NCBI GenBank assembly: GCA_936432065.2
Contig: OW386293.2
Span: 102,569,795 to 102,633,794 of the forward strand
Direction: 5' to 3'
DNA length: 64,000 nucleotides
Source of the DNA: Rutpela maculata
Lineage: Eukaryota > Arthropoda > Insecta > Coleoptera > Cerambycidae
Shown here piece by piece: positions 1 through 12,099 of the stretch (position 1 is the first letter of the stretch; each line of letters opens with the position of its first letter). The notes below the pieces were generated by a model. The model saw only the letters and a program-made list of their open reading frames with translations, had not been told where the DNA came from and ran no database searches. Both the position numbers and the translations under genes were made by a program.

Positions 1-199
1 TAGAGAATGTGAAAAATACATTCGCAACATTAACTATGTTTAATTCACGTAAAAAAATATAAACAAATATACAATTCACCGAAATAAAATAAATGTTACC
101 AGATTGGCCCTCTATTAACGCCTACAATTTTAAATTTCGATTTGTCTTGAATAAATTGCTTTTTTTTCAATTTCTCTGCTGCTATATTTAATACATATA

Positions 200-390
200 C
201 AGCTCACAGAAAGTAGCTTGGCGGGTGAACTGAACAAAGATATCTGTTAGAAAGAGATGATCGGATACTAAGTATCTCGAAGTACAATCTGAGATAGAAG
301 TATGAGTTTCAAAAATACCTCGTATTCATGATTAAATCAAAATAGACTGCGGATCCAGTAACCAGCCGCCGAGCTACTTTCTGTGAGCTG
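200..390. mobile_element. Small TA-flanked inverted-repeat element (MITE)
   Basis: The ends CAGCTCACAGAAAGTAGCT (from 200) and AGCTACTTTCTGTGAGCTG (to 390) are exact inverted complements, and the match continues imperfectly into GGCGG. TA lies directly outside both ends (198-199 and 391-392), as expected for a Tc1/mariner-like target duplication. There is no coding capacity. The superfamily is inferred from the TA only. Confidence 0.75.
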
Positions 391-819
391 TACGTGTATT
401 ATAATATTATGTAACTTGTATCTTGCATAATTCTCTCTGTGATACCTGCAAGCGTTCCCATATATACAGATTCTGCAAATGTAGTTTTATATATCCTGTG
501 ATAAACGAGAGCAAGAAAGAAAACAGAGAAATTAGGAAAAGAAAGGCGGATGTACTGCTCCCAGCACCTTCCACACTTCGTGAAATCTTATTTTTATCGC
601 CTTGTCGTGTGTGAACGTAGTACATCGGTACCTATCGCTTCTAACCACCTATGCATTGTAGTGGGAATATATCGTCTCTCTTTTCTAATTTATCCGCTTT
701 TTTTTCTTGAGCTCGTTTATCTCAGGGACCATATATAAAACTACATTTACATTTGCCGAATCCGTATGTGAAAATGTTGTGTATATGTTTCGACGTAATA
801 TGTGTGGATATATTCATGG
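391..819. other. No gene seen
   Basis: AT-rich unique-looking DNA. The short overlapping open frames on both strands have no recognisable protein character. Confidence 0.4.
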
Positions 820-900
820 GCATGTGTATGTGCCACGCCCGGTATTCGAACTCGGGACCCTTATTGTGAGAGCCAAGTCTGCTTGCCTTTAGATCAAGCA
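820..900 (-). repeat. tRNA-derived SINE fragment (B-box side)
   Basis: Read on the minus strand, the segment contains GAGTTCGAATACC, close to a pol III B box, inside a tRNA-like context (GGGTCCCGAGTTCGAATACC). No clear A box is seen, so this is a fragment or a decayed SINE head. Confidence 0.4.
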
Positions 901-1752
901 GTCATATTGTGTTTAATGTTTATTTATAATATATAATATAGCTTAAACGCTTGTATAAATATCACTGAGATGTATACACTATTATTTATGTCAAATCTGA
1001 CATGGTCACAGAATAAACTACTTACTACTTACTTTCTTACGTACTATGTGCTATCCTGTACAAATTAAAAGAAAACTTCAGTTCATGAGTGGTATATTTA
1101 CATTTTATCTAATCAGATCGTAATCAGTTTGAAATACTAATTTAAAAATACATTTCTTAAGATAATTTTGTATTCTCAAGGATTTATTGTTTCCGGTAAA
1201 GATTCTTTATAAAATTTCTTTTACGTAAGCTTCGACGTAAGAATATTTTTCGTGAAAATAATTTACTTCCGTAAATATTCCCGGTAAGATGCTTTTTACT
1301 TCCTTTTAACTCTTCCTTTCTCGACGTTTACTTTTTCATATTTTAAACTGAATTCTGAGTCTGTATAAATGTAATTATGTATTTAATTTCTATGAACTGA
1401 CGTTAAAAGATTACAAAATTGATTTCAGTTTTAAATTTCTTGTGCCGTGTAAATATGCCAATACTTTAAATACATGAATGCTGATAGGAGTAGTAGCGGC
1501 AAGAGATATTATGGAGGGGGGGGGCAGCGGGGTAAAGCGTGTCGTCGAAAAGCTTACCGACAAAGGCTAACGCTGTTCTCCTCGCTCCTTTGTTCTACTA
1601 TACGTATTTCTTGAATTATATAGCAGTAGAAATATTTATTCAAAAAATCCTTAAGTGTTAAAAGCAGCGATATCGCCGTCAAAGCAACAAACTGCTGCGT
1701 ACGAAGGTAGGCAATAAATCTTATGTCTATTAATAATCTTATGTCTATTGTA
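901..1752. other. No gene seen
   Basis: AT-rich DNA with a G-run near 1514-1523. Nothing else is recognised. Confidence 0.4.
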
Positions 1753-2663
1753 CACTCAAAGAAATAGTATGGGTAAAACAAACAAAAAAAAAATGGTTAA
1801 CTAACAATATCGTTAATTTTGTTAAACTAAACTATATTGATGGTATTTTTAAATAAGAGGTGATTGTTATTTTAATTAATAAAAAGTTGTCGTACAACAA
1901 AACAAACATTAACTTAAAAAATAGATGAATAAGACTATTATTTTTTTCGTCTGACTATTATTTTGTTGAATTCTGTCAAATTAAACTAGATAATAGTATA
2001 TTTTATTTTTAACTATTATCGAATTGTAATTCTAACCCAGTAATAGTTCGCTGTATTATTGTACTTGGTAGACAAACCAATATTATTGTCGTCTTCTAGA
2101 AGTTCTAAAAGAATTACCATAAAATTTGCTTGCTTACCACGTAGTCTATTACAGAAATTATTCCCAGATGACGCCACATACAAATCACTGACAATAATCA
2201 ATCATGCATTATCTTATACTCTTATGAATTTATAGAAAATTAATAACATGATTGCAATGTTCAAATTCTCTCAGGGATCATCGATATATTTGGATGGATC
2301 TTATAAACGATCTCTAATCTTTGGTTTGGGTGGTCTGGTGTCTCAATACTGAGATTTTGGCTAACCAAAAAAAACTTCATCGTACAATAAAGTGTAGATC
2401 AACCTAAAAATTAGTTGGTGAACAAAAAACAAAGTCGTACTATTTAATTGTAGACCAAATTGAAAATGGTTAGTGAACATAAAAAAATGTCATTGTACTA
2501 TTTAATTTGTTACAAGAAGATATGATTATTAAACTACTATTTGTTTACGAAAACAAATAAAGTTGTATGACTATTCTTTTCTGATTGATTTAACTATGAA
2601 ACTAGATAAGCGCGATTTCATATGCTCTTTTTGGTTGAATTTACCTACCATTTTCTTTGAGTG
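1753..2663. mobile_element. Non-autonomous DNA element with CACTCAAAGAAA ends
   Basis: CACTCAAAGAAA at 1753 is matched by TTTCTTTGAGTG ending at 2663. The inverted match continues loosely inwards (GGGTAAA versus TTTACC). TA flanks both ends inside a TGTA/TACA context, consistent with TA target duplication. The 911-bp interior is AT-rich, has repeated subterminal motifs around 2380-2510 (for example GTACTATTTAAT) and no long ORF. Confidence 0.7.
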
Positions 2664-4280
2664 TACATACTAAATATATCTTTAAACGTCACATATTATG
2701 ATCATAATATTAAAATTTCTTTCAGATACAAATAAATTTTTTGAAAAAAAAAAACTAAAAAAATGTGTTCATTTGTTCAATTCATAAAAATCTCTTTGTA
2801 GATGTTTCTTGGCCCTCGAACACAAAATTAGTATCCTGACGTCGTACTATAAGGCACATTCTTCGTAGGTATAAATCTGCAGCTGTATTTCACAATAAGA
2901 TCTGCATAGCACCTCTCGTTTACCGTTATTTATGTAGACATGCTGCCAGGTGAATACCATGGAACATTTGCCCGTCAATACCATCGGTTTTGAGGGTGAA
3001 AAGGCCATATTTCCGGTATTTTATTTCACGGGTATAAAACCAAGGGAATTAATACTTTCCCAGCAGTCGAATAACGATGAATATTAAAGATTTTCGTGAA
3101 TTTTTCAATGAGTACATACATTCATGTAATTTGACTACCACTGACTTTCTCTCGCGAGTGTCTATTTGTCTCGTATTCCGATTCTCCAGCATCCTATTTT
3201 CCCGAATTCTATCATGTGATGCCGTCAGACGTGCCAGACAGCAAACGATGGCCAACTAGAAAACGCATGAATCACGAAATGTCTGGCAAGACGTGAACAA
3301 TGAAAGAATAAAAAAAACTATTGTGAAACTTTCGTCTCTTCTCGCTCGAAAATAAAAAGAATCGAAAATTTTATTCTTCCAAATCTGTTTCATTTCAGAT
3401 CTAATTCCGTAAACTGCGCTGACGAAGATCAGTAATTCGAAACACCGGTCTCTGTAACTATATAATACATACAAAAGATCGAGAAAGGAATGTTCCGAAT
3501 GCAGATTAAACAATTTTATTTAAAATTACTATTTTAGAACGTATATAGTCATTTTAATCCCTGTATTTTCTTTGTAATGTTAAAAAGTCAAGCGTTAAGA
3601 TCCTCGTAGAATTAACTCGCAACAAGCTCGAAAAAGTAATTTAGCTGTTCAAGTTGAATAGTTCTGCTATCGCCATCATGTATAGAACGCAAGTCAACTA
3701 ATAGCTTTGGAACTAATTTACTTCCTACTTTGCGCAGAACTTTAGTTAATAGTGTTTGCCATGGTTCAGAAATGGGTATTAAAACAGTTGATATTTGACT
3801 GGAACTTTCACAAAAGGGGTAAATTAGCAAATTTTGAATTTGGAGCAGGGTCTAGTCGACTACCTAGGGTGTTTAAACTTTTAGTTTTTCGCCGGAACTA
3901 TGTGGGGTCCCGAAAGTTTCCCGGTTTAATTAATAGATTGCTAGGTAACTGTTTATAAAGTTTTAGGGTGCTCGTAGTAAAATTATTATAAACTTTACGC
4001 AAACAAAGCTCGGCATTATATTTGAATTTCTCAAGTTTGTCGAGTTTGCCCATTTAATTTTAATACTTCCCTACAAAGGGAAATTAAACTCGAAGGGGAT
4101 TATAATTTATAAATAGAAACCCCGTTACTAATTTATTTGATTTGTTGTTACAATGAAAATTAGGTCAGATGTTTTATCAATATAAACGTAATATTATAGT
4201 ACCACAATATTCTAGATTTTTAAATTACTCTTTGACTTCTTTTCTCGGTACTTCTCTTGAACAAATGTAATAAAAAGTGA
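2664..4280. other. No gene seen
   Basis: Mostly unique AT-rich DNA. Short frames at 3049-3513 and 3612-3958 overlap each other on opposite strands and resemble no family. Confidence 0.4.
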
Positions 4281-4400
4281 ATTCCAGGACTGAGTTACAA
4301 AGTGGCACAAGGGTCTGTACTTGGACCAAATCTCTTTTAACTGTACATTAACGAGTTAGGAACTAGTTACCATTTTTACAATGTTTTCCTGAAAAGAATA
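4281..4400 (+). pseudogene. LINE reverse transcriptase fragment
   Basis: The plus strand encodes VAQGSVLGPNLF followed, after one stop, by LYINELG. This corresponds to the conserved RT block usually written GVPQGSVLGPLLF.IYINDL in Jockey/CR1-type LINEs. Only this block survives. Confidence 0.6.
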
Positions 4401-4871
4401 CAAAAAGATAATATATGTTCCTTTTATTATACATTATAGCTGCTCGGCGTAGCCTTTGATAGAGCACTTTCGGCCGTCATATTGGTGCTGCCATTTTAAA
4501 TTTTCTTATTTTCACAATTTTGTGACGACGAAATAACAAATATTATGGATAAGCAAAGAGAAAACACAGGGACATACGTTTCTTATCCTAGGATTTCTTA
4601 GGACATTTATTTCTTAGTAACATATAAATTTTTTCTACTCCCTTATATAAATTTGCTGTCTTCTGTACAGTCTGTTGAATGGATAAGTAGGCAATTCCAG
4701 TTAACTGAACGGATATGTTTCATATACTATCTAGGATGGATATGAAACCGACCAATCACATGTCGTGTATTAAATACATAGGCAACTATTCGTTTTTAAA
4801 AATTCAAGTTAGTGCGTAAGCTGCCAAAGTAATTGTCAGTGTGTAATTGGGCATCTGCACGTGACGTCACA
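4401..4871. other. No gene seen
   Basis: AT-rich sequence with a more balanced patch at 4441-4500. Nothing is recognised. Confidence 0.35.
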
Positions 4872-6217
4872 CCCAGCAAACATTTAGGTATTATTTGACG
4901 TCAAAACTACCTAAATTATGTATAATAAATTTAGTCGCAAAATTAAAATTAACCATGTTTTGGTAAAATTTACGTTGATGCTACGTGGAAACGACATAAG
5001 TGGAGAATAAGACGACGTCGAAATTAGGTTATATCGACTAAGACAGGTAAAATTACACATAAATTATACTTATAGTCGCACAATATATTTGGTTAGTAAT
5101 ACCTGTTTAGGTAAATTTTACTTAAATTCGATGTCAATTCGACATCGAGTTGACTAGCTTTAGGTAGAACTTACGTGTTTAAGTCTGTGAAATTGGATAA
5201 TGACACCAAGAGGAAAAAAATAAGGTTTTTATATCTATTTGGTAATAATCTCTATAATATTGTTGTCAGTCACCTACAAATTTGAAGATACCCAATTCAC
5301 AATGACGATACAAGATGAATGTCGGTAACTAAAATAAATCCAATTTATAAGTGAAATATTTGCAGAACTCGCTTGTTGAAATCAATGCGACGAAAATTTT
5401 TTTGTGTATAATAGCAGCTGTACTTTGTAAAATAACAATGCGCCTCCAAAATATTCATCTATAAAGAAATTCTTATTGCCAAGTAAAAAAATTATAGTAA
5501 TAATTTGAGCCGAAAAGTATGCTATACATGTTAAATATGAGTTTACAGGTATAATTATGTATTTTTTTTAGCTTTTCGTCAGTTTGTTTCCATACACACT
5601 CATTTTTAAAATTCTAATTTGTAATCATATTTCAACTCTGCTAAGAAAATATGGCGTCTTGAGCTAATTTAACCTTAAAGTTAACTGCCTTTGTAAATAC
5701 AACTACAAAAGATAATTGACTTAATGATTGAAATCAGGTAGATAAGCCAGGTAGAATTTATCTATTTTGTCGACCTAATATTACTTCAAAGGTGTATAAT
5801 AATAGTAACCAAATAGGTTGCTATTTAGGTATACATTACGTAGGATTTACAACAAAATCTACCTAGGAAGATATTAGACTATTAGGAATATTTTTAGTCG
5901 CTAAAAAGGTGAATACTACCTAATTATATTACCTATTTCTATCCTATTGTAAATTTATCCTTCAGGTCATTTTTGGTAGATTTTTTTAGTAGTTTTTCAC
6001 TCGCTGTTTTCGTTAAATTTACTTTCAAGGAAAATTGTGTATGAGGTAGATTAATTGGTATTATTTACGTAAACTGAAATCTAAAGTAAGACCAATTGGT
6101 AAATTTTTATCGGAAGTGTATTTTTCTAGTCAATTTTACGTCAGAATTACCTTAACAAGTAAATTCCTCTTTTACCAAGTTGAATTGGAGCTAATTTTAA
6201 CAAAAATGTTTGCTGGG
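4872..6217. mobile_element. 1.35-kb element with CCCAGCAAACATTT ends
   Basis: CCCAGCAAACATTT at 4872 is matched by AAATGTTTGCTGGG ending at 6217, with one extra A inside. The interior is full of short degenerate GGTAAATT / AATTTACC motifs and has no ORF above about 60 codons. A target duplication is not obvious. It is probably a non-autonomous DNA transposon of unassigned superfamily. Confidence 0.65.
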
Positions 6218-6644
6218 CAGCTAACCTCAAAAATATATATTTCTTAAGATTTACAAGTATTACGTAGATATTATTAAAATTTCTGCCTGGTTCCTGTACT
6301 TTCAATCAAAACCTAGTTCAGCGTAATGTTTATGAAGTTTTAAATAGTTTGTTATAATAAAATAAGACACATTTTACAGGTTAGGAATCTAACCTATAAT
6401 TAGCAGTCTATTTTTATTAATCGACAATATTGAAATATTATTTGCGTGAATCTTTAAACATTGCTTGCAGCCAGTATGGCTTCAAGCTAAAAATGCGTAT
6501 ACAAACATTAAAAATGAGAATAAACATAAAAAACTCAAAAATTTGAGGTTATGTTAGTTATATGATGCACATGCCCTTATTAATGTTTAATAAATTTTTC
6601 AAACATTTGTAGTTTTTTTCTTAAGTTGGTCGTAGAAAAAGTAT

Positions 6645-6766
6645 ACTGTACAACTCGAGTGGATTATCCATATCGCACTCGAAAGATTGAGCACTCCACC
6701 CGTGCTCAAACTTCTTTGTCGTGCGATATGGATATCATATCCACTCTTGTTGCACAAACTACTATA
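6645..6766. repeat. Foldback element around a nested hairpin
   Basis: GTGGATTATCCATATCGCAC near 6659 is mirrored by GTGCGATATGGATAT and ATATCCAC by about 6750. Inside lies a second hairpin, TTGAGCAC / GTGCTCAA. This is a cruciform-capable MITE-like unit without coding capacity. Confidence 0.55.
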
Positions 6767-6859
6767 GAGAACCACTATAGATTAAAGGGTACTGAACGGA
6801 GGAAAACAACGGAGGATATAAAGTTAACCTGCTAAATTATTCACTTACAAAATCACAAT

Positions 6860-7200
6860 AAAATTTTCGTTTCTTCCAAAAAACTGATGGTAAGAACAAC
6901 TCATTTTGTACAAACCACTGCTGAGCGTCTTTCAGTATTTCGGTTGCCATTTGAGGAGTGTCGTGGCATTTATTAGTTTTTTATGACATTAGCGTACATA
7001 GAGTAGTTGTTAATTCATATCTGTTTAAGGGATGTAAATTCATATGAGCAGACAAATCATTTACGTAAATAATGAACAAGAGGGGCCCAAGAATAATTCC
7101 CTGGGGAACGTCCTTCTCTTCATAAATTCGTTACTGTAGCAGTTATTATGAGATGTTGAGATCTGCCAAGTAATTGTGAATTCAAAAGACTGAGGCCCTC
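6860..7200 (-). pseudogene. LINE reverse transcriptase fragment
   Basis: The minus strand encodes VPQGIILGPLLFIIYVNDLS (about 7075-7115), the post-palm RT block of non-LTR retrotransposons. Further along comes WFVQNELFLPSVFWKK (about 6875-6925), matching the thumb entry. Stops and shifts separate the blocks. This is a dead 5'- and 3'-truncated copy. Confidence 0.7.
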
Positions 7201-7229
7201 CTCTGATTTCGTGTATTTCCAGTTTTTCT

Positions 7230-7545
7230 AAAAAACTTTCCTGACTGATTTTTTTTTTCGTTCTAATAAATTATAAACAATTATTTTAAAAAAATCACGT
7301 TCCCAATATAAGCAGGCTTGTGTCGCAAAACATAAACATAAACACACCACAGATAGTAGACAACCCCCAAATCCAAAGCCAAGGCTGTGAGGAAAAACAT
7401 TTGGAAAAACGCAGACATACATCCACACCCACTGGTTGTGTCAATACCGGGGCTGGGGGGTCGAACCCAGAGCGCAGTAGATAGTCAATCAGCATATTCG
7501 CCACTCAATACGCCTTAACCAATTGAGCTACCGCACCTCCTCACT
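7230..7545 (-). mobile_element. tRNA-derived SINE
   Basis: On the minus strand the head reads GCGGTAGCTCAATTGGTTAA (A box, near 7540-7520), followed about 55 nt later by the B box GGGTTCGACCC (7458-7468). A tRNA-unrelated body and an AT-rich end near 7260 follow. This is the structure of a pol III transcribed SINE. The tRNA of origin is not clear. Confidence 0.65.
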
Positions 7546-7720
7546 GCTAGTGAACTTTAACAACGGTTGTATTTTGACTCCTGTTCGTGTTTTCATTGCT
7601 TCCAGAGAATTTACTTTGCAGACCACTGCAGCCTCTTGAAATAGATAGTCACTTCGGTTTTATTTCAAGGTTGTATTGGTTTCAGTTCCAAAAAGTTAAT
7701 AACAGACACACAAAACAAAA

Positions 7721-7849
7721 GGGTATCCGTTTAGCTCCGTTACCAACCAATTTTTAGTAAATCGGGAAGATAACCTAAATTATGATTTTTTTTAGGTTAT
7801 TTTCGCAACTTATAAAAAAATGGTGGCCAATGGAGCTAAACGGACACCT
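7721..7849. repeat. Short foldback element
   Basis: GTATCCGTTTAGCTCC near 7723 is mirrored by GGAGCTAAACGGACACC to 7849. The centre holds a smaller palindrome, ATAACCTAAA / TTTAGGTTAT. MITE-like, non-coding. Confidence 0.55.
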
Positions 7850-8500
7850 GATTCATGTTCAGCACGTCGAAATACACATAGGTTACTCAATGGAGTACCA
7901 GAAAAAGACCACTAAGCTTTTCCGTTTTCTTTGACATTGGGTTTATCTTTCGGAAACTTAACATCTATTTTTTCATAATAGTAGTTTCTACGTCTTTATT
8001 CACCTCATCCATCGTATTCAACTATGGAAATATATATGAACATATATTCATAGATTTTGCTATCTTCTCGCTCAGTCGAACTTCGAAAAGGTCATTTCTT
8101 GAAATGACACATCTAAAAAGTACAATAAAAAAATCAGCAGCAACTCGTTGCACCCAAAGTTACCGTAATTTTGTAGAGTAAGAAACAACTTTTCAAGGGG
8201 ATAATGAACGATTACACAAGTCCACAGCAATCGAACTGTAAGTCTGAGTGTGTACGAATATTTTGAAAAATCTTGGACGGTAAAATTGAAGCTATTGCCA
8301 ATCGTAAAAACGTTCACGTCAAAAAAGAAGGATAGCATTAACAGCCCATACCTGTATCCGTCTCACGAAAGACAGTGAATTGTTTGCTCGTCTGGCTTTA
8401 CCACGTTCAAACTAATTTATATGACCAATAATTAAGTGTGTACTTCCATAGTATATTTATTCTAGAAATAAATTAGTTTTATTTCTTAAATTTTTGTCCA
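7850..8500. other. No gene seen
   Basis: AT-rich DNA; no recognised feature. Confidence 0.35.
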
Positions 8501-8509
8501 GCTAGATTT

Positions 8510-8815
8510 GTAAAATGAACCACTGTGCGGGGCTGTTATTTTCGAGCACCATGTATCTATATTGCGGCGCACTTAAAGAGGAACTGCTGTTCCAAGACAG
8601 ATATACAGCTGTGTCAGTCACCCGGTCGGCCGGGTCGACTCTCCTAAAACGCCCACACTCTTCTCTGGGCGTGTCCAAACTTGCAACCAACATTTTATAT
8701 ACCTGAAAGCATCGTTCGCAGCCTGTTTTATGCAGTATGCATGTACGGCTGTGCCTCCCCTGCCCGCCACCCCCCGGTAAATACATCAATTATTATATCG
8801 GATGCATTCTGAATA
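8510..8815. promoter_or_regulatory. Base-balanced unique island, possible regulatory DNA
   Basis: The GC content is clearly above that of the surroundings and the sequence is not repeated elsewhere in the window. Open frames exist on both strands (8515-8706 plus; 8502-8789 minus), but neither has a recognisable domain. It could be a conserved noncoding element or an exon of an unrecognised gene. Confidence 0.25.
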
Positions 8816-9409
8816 GGTAACGGTAGACTGCCTCTCTCTTTTCTCTACGTAGCGTCGTTAGTTAGAGATTTAACTTTGGATTTTTATGCACCTTTCACCG
8901 TGGATGTATTCTTTTTTCAACTTTTTCATTTCACATTCAAACGTTTGTTGTGATAACAGGTATTTCTTTGATGATGAAAGGAGCTGCTCGCAGAACATCT
9001 GGTCTTTATCGGTTGGTATGTAAAAACATTTCGGAGGGGATTATTAAATAATTCTTACTGTTTTGTAGCCCAAAGGGCATAGACTGAGTGTTGAGGGAGA
9101 CGTGTGATTTTCAATTACTTTGATAAATCGATTTCATTAGTCAGCTGGAGCTGGATCTAAATTAATTAAGATTAGTGTGGGCTGAATTAGAAATAACTTT
9201 ACTTTCTTATACAGACTGAACTGGAGTTCAGTAATACAAGAAGTAAGGTAAATTTTGCTCACAAAAATAAAAAATAAGACATTTCTTTTTTCCTTTTGTC
9301 AGACTGACAAACATCATAAGAAGGTGGAGGGAATCAGAAAGTCAGAAGCATTCTAAACACCTGATTCAAGACTTTTCAAATCTATTGATTGATAACCTGT
9401 ATGCAATAT
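8816..9409. other. No gene seen
   Basis: AT-rich DNA without recognised structure. Confidence 0.35.
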
Positions 9410-10375
9410 ATCGGGTGTTCCATTTAAATTGACACAGCAAGGGATGTAATGGTTGCTTATGTTTGGAGAGAGAAACAAAACGGTATTATTTATTTTTGAT
9501 TTGGTGAATGTTTTTAGTCAAGGTTATTTCAATGTCAACTTTGGTTTTCAAATGGAAACCTATATTTTTTTACTACAGAATTTTAGACTTTACAGAATTT
9601 TTTATCACAACTATCAACTTGAAAAAAAAGTGCTGGAAACAAAAATAATTTGATTTATTATAACTTGAAGAATTATTTCGGAATTCTTTATCAATTTATT
9701 CAGCAACTGAAGAATAAGTGGAGGTTGATGAAGTAAAAAAAATTTTTGAGGCCTTTGCTTATACACACACACACTAAATCACAATTTTATTTTTTCACCC
9801 CTTTAATAATGGAGTGGGGGTGGTAATGGGGGTAGCTAATGCGAAGAAATTTGTTGGAACCTTAGCTTGTCTTATATATACTAAATTCTAATTTTTTGGA
9901 TTCATACTTACTTGATTTACCTATTTATCCCCATTTACCCCAATTTAACCCCAACCTTTCAACACAATAAGATCGAAATATAATCTAGTTCCAGATCTCG
10001 TTAAAATACATATGTGTACCAAATTTCAAGTCAATACCTTAAGCGGTTCCAAAGTAATCGTGCGCACAAAAAAAGTTACAGACCTACAGACAGACCAACA
10101 GACGGACCAACAGAACGGCCGACTTAAAATCTTGAGGTTTCATGATATTCTAAGCCTAATTGAACAATAAAAATGTTCAAAAATTTTTTGCGTTACTGTA
10201 GGTACTTCCACCGGATGTCGAAATAACTTTGAAAACGTCCACCGATCAAAAATACGGAAATAATATGCCATTTTCTTTCTCCATGGAAACCAAACAACTT
10301 TTGCTTGAAGCATTTTTTTTAAATGCGTTGTTCTCGCGACATTTCGTTGTGTCAATTTAAATGAGACATCTAGTA
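9410..10375. mobile_element. Element with GGGTGT...CATTTAAATTGACAC ends
   Basis: The left end GGGTGTTCCATTTAAATTGA (about 9413) mirrors the right end GTGTCAATTTAAATGAGACA (about 10347). A third, related end (AAATGGAACACCCTGTA) lies at 11768-11785, so the region may be nested or a partly duplicated composite reaching 11785. The ORF at 9453-9653 is AT-rich and unrecognised. Confidence 0.5.
9733..10200 (+). repeat. Dispersed repeat, copy 1 (left arm of long inverted pair)
   Basis: Marked by TACCAAATTTCAAGTCAATA followed by GTGCGCACAAAAAAAGTTAC and then a CAGACAGACC-type run. The same order of motifs returns inverted at 10500-11020 and direct at 30460-30800. Confidence 0.6.
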
Positions 10376-10499
10376 TTTTATAAAATACCGGATATTTCAT
10401 TCAATCATTAGACCAAAAGTAGAACATATCTTGATTTTGATTTAAAAAAATACAAAATGTATATATTTAAATTTACATTTTGTATTATTATCATAGTAA

Positions 10500-11020
10500 T
10501 ATTACCAATATTATTATCCCTTGTTTTACTTCCACATTCACGTAATGGAGTGGAAGTATGGTAACGGTGAAGAAACTTTTGATTTTTTTTTTTTGTTCAA
10601 ATAAGTTTAGAATGTCATGAAACGTCGACATATTAAGCAAAAAAATCTGTCTGTCGTTGTGTCTGTCTGTAGCTTTTCTTTTGTGCGCACGATTACTCTG
10701 GAACAGTTTACGATATTGACTTGAAATTTGGTGCATCTATGTATCATAACGAAATCTGGAACTAGATTATATTTTGATTTTATTCCGTTGAAGGGTTGGA
10801 GGGTAAATAGAATTAAATAGGTAAAGCAAGCGAGAGTCCATAAAATTGGGATTTAGTGTATGTACGAGAAGCCAAGTTCTCATAGTTTTTTGGGATCAGC
10901 CACCACCACCCTTATTACCATCCCCATATCATTATCAACGGGAGAAAGAGGGTAGTAAAAAAATAAAATTGTGATTTAGTGTGTTTACAAGAACAAAAGA
11001 CCTCAAAAGGTTTTTCGACA
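10500..11020 (-). repeat. Dispersed repeat, copy 2 (right arm of long inverted pair)
   Basis: Reverse complement of the copy at 9733-10200: GTGCGCACGATTACT, then TATTGACTTGAAATTTGG, then the GGGTTGGAGGGTAAAT stretch. The arms are diverged but collinear, so the pair could fold into a long imperfect stem. Confidence 0.6.
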
Positions 11021-12080
11021 TTAGCTACCAATCATTCATATTTAAAAACCTTATTGTGATCATCACTGTAGATTCGTCCATAATATCGTATTATATCCAT
11101 ATCAAATTTTAGACTACAAACGGGTCAGCTTTACTAACCTAGGTTTGACTCCAAGAAAGCTGAAGACACTTGCTATTGTTCTAATTAGTTCTAAATATCT
11201 GGCGAGAATCGTTGATGCGTCATCAAAAATAATACGAACCTTTTTTGTTCAACACTAAATTCTCTATAAATTTCATGAAGGATCATTTTCGTAGAACTAA
11301 TCGTTTATAAGTTACAGCATGTCAAAGGACCCCGCACAGATCTTATGGAAATTGACCTCCGATTAAATTGGCTGAATTTTTAATATGTTGTAGATTTCTA
11401 ATCAAATCAAATCATGGGTCGAACTCAATCCTACGCCTAGTTTCTGAGATACAGCTCAAGAAACGTACAAGAATGACCCCTTCCTTGTACAGGGTGACCA
11501 AATTAGATGGGATTTGGGGTTTTCTCTAAAACTATGGCAGATGGACAATAACCAATATAGGTGTCTTGAGCTCGATTTTTGTTTACCGAGCTACAGAGCG
11601 TTTTTGGAAAATTGGCATTTTTGGATAGTATATCTCAATTACCAAGTGTCGAATCGAAAATTGAGTAACACATTCTTAAGGCACATTTTTGAGTAGAATC
11701 CATTACTGATAAGAAGAAAATTATGCATGCTTCAGTTTTAGAGATATAGACATAACTTTTGTTTTTTTAAATGGAACACCCTGTAAATTATTTCATTATG
11801 CGATCACAACTTAAATTAGACTATTCATCGTACACCTAAATTAAACTTGTAAAGCACCAAAGTCTCTAGAATTTAGCGCTCTACAAGTTTGCAATTACAT
11901 ATTTTTATATCCGATCAATAGTCAACGAGATATTTTGAAAAAACTCTTTTTATAACTTTTGCAAAAAATAAAAATTTTAATAAAAAAGAGCCATGTCATG
12001 TCAATGTCAATAAACCACAATATATAAATGGGCTAATAAGTACAGCTTTAACTATTTCAAAAAATTTCTGAGATGCAAAT
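11021..12080. other. No gene seen; third GGGTGTTCC-type end at 11768-11785
   Basis: Contains the phrase GGACCCCGCACAGATCTTAT (about 11328), which also occurs in related form at 23886 and in the 25-kb tandem repeat. It ends with the TE terminus AAATGGAACACCCTGTA. No gene is visible. Confidence 0.4.
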
Positions 12081-12099
12081 TAGTCATTAAAGTTAACAT

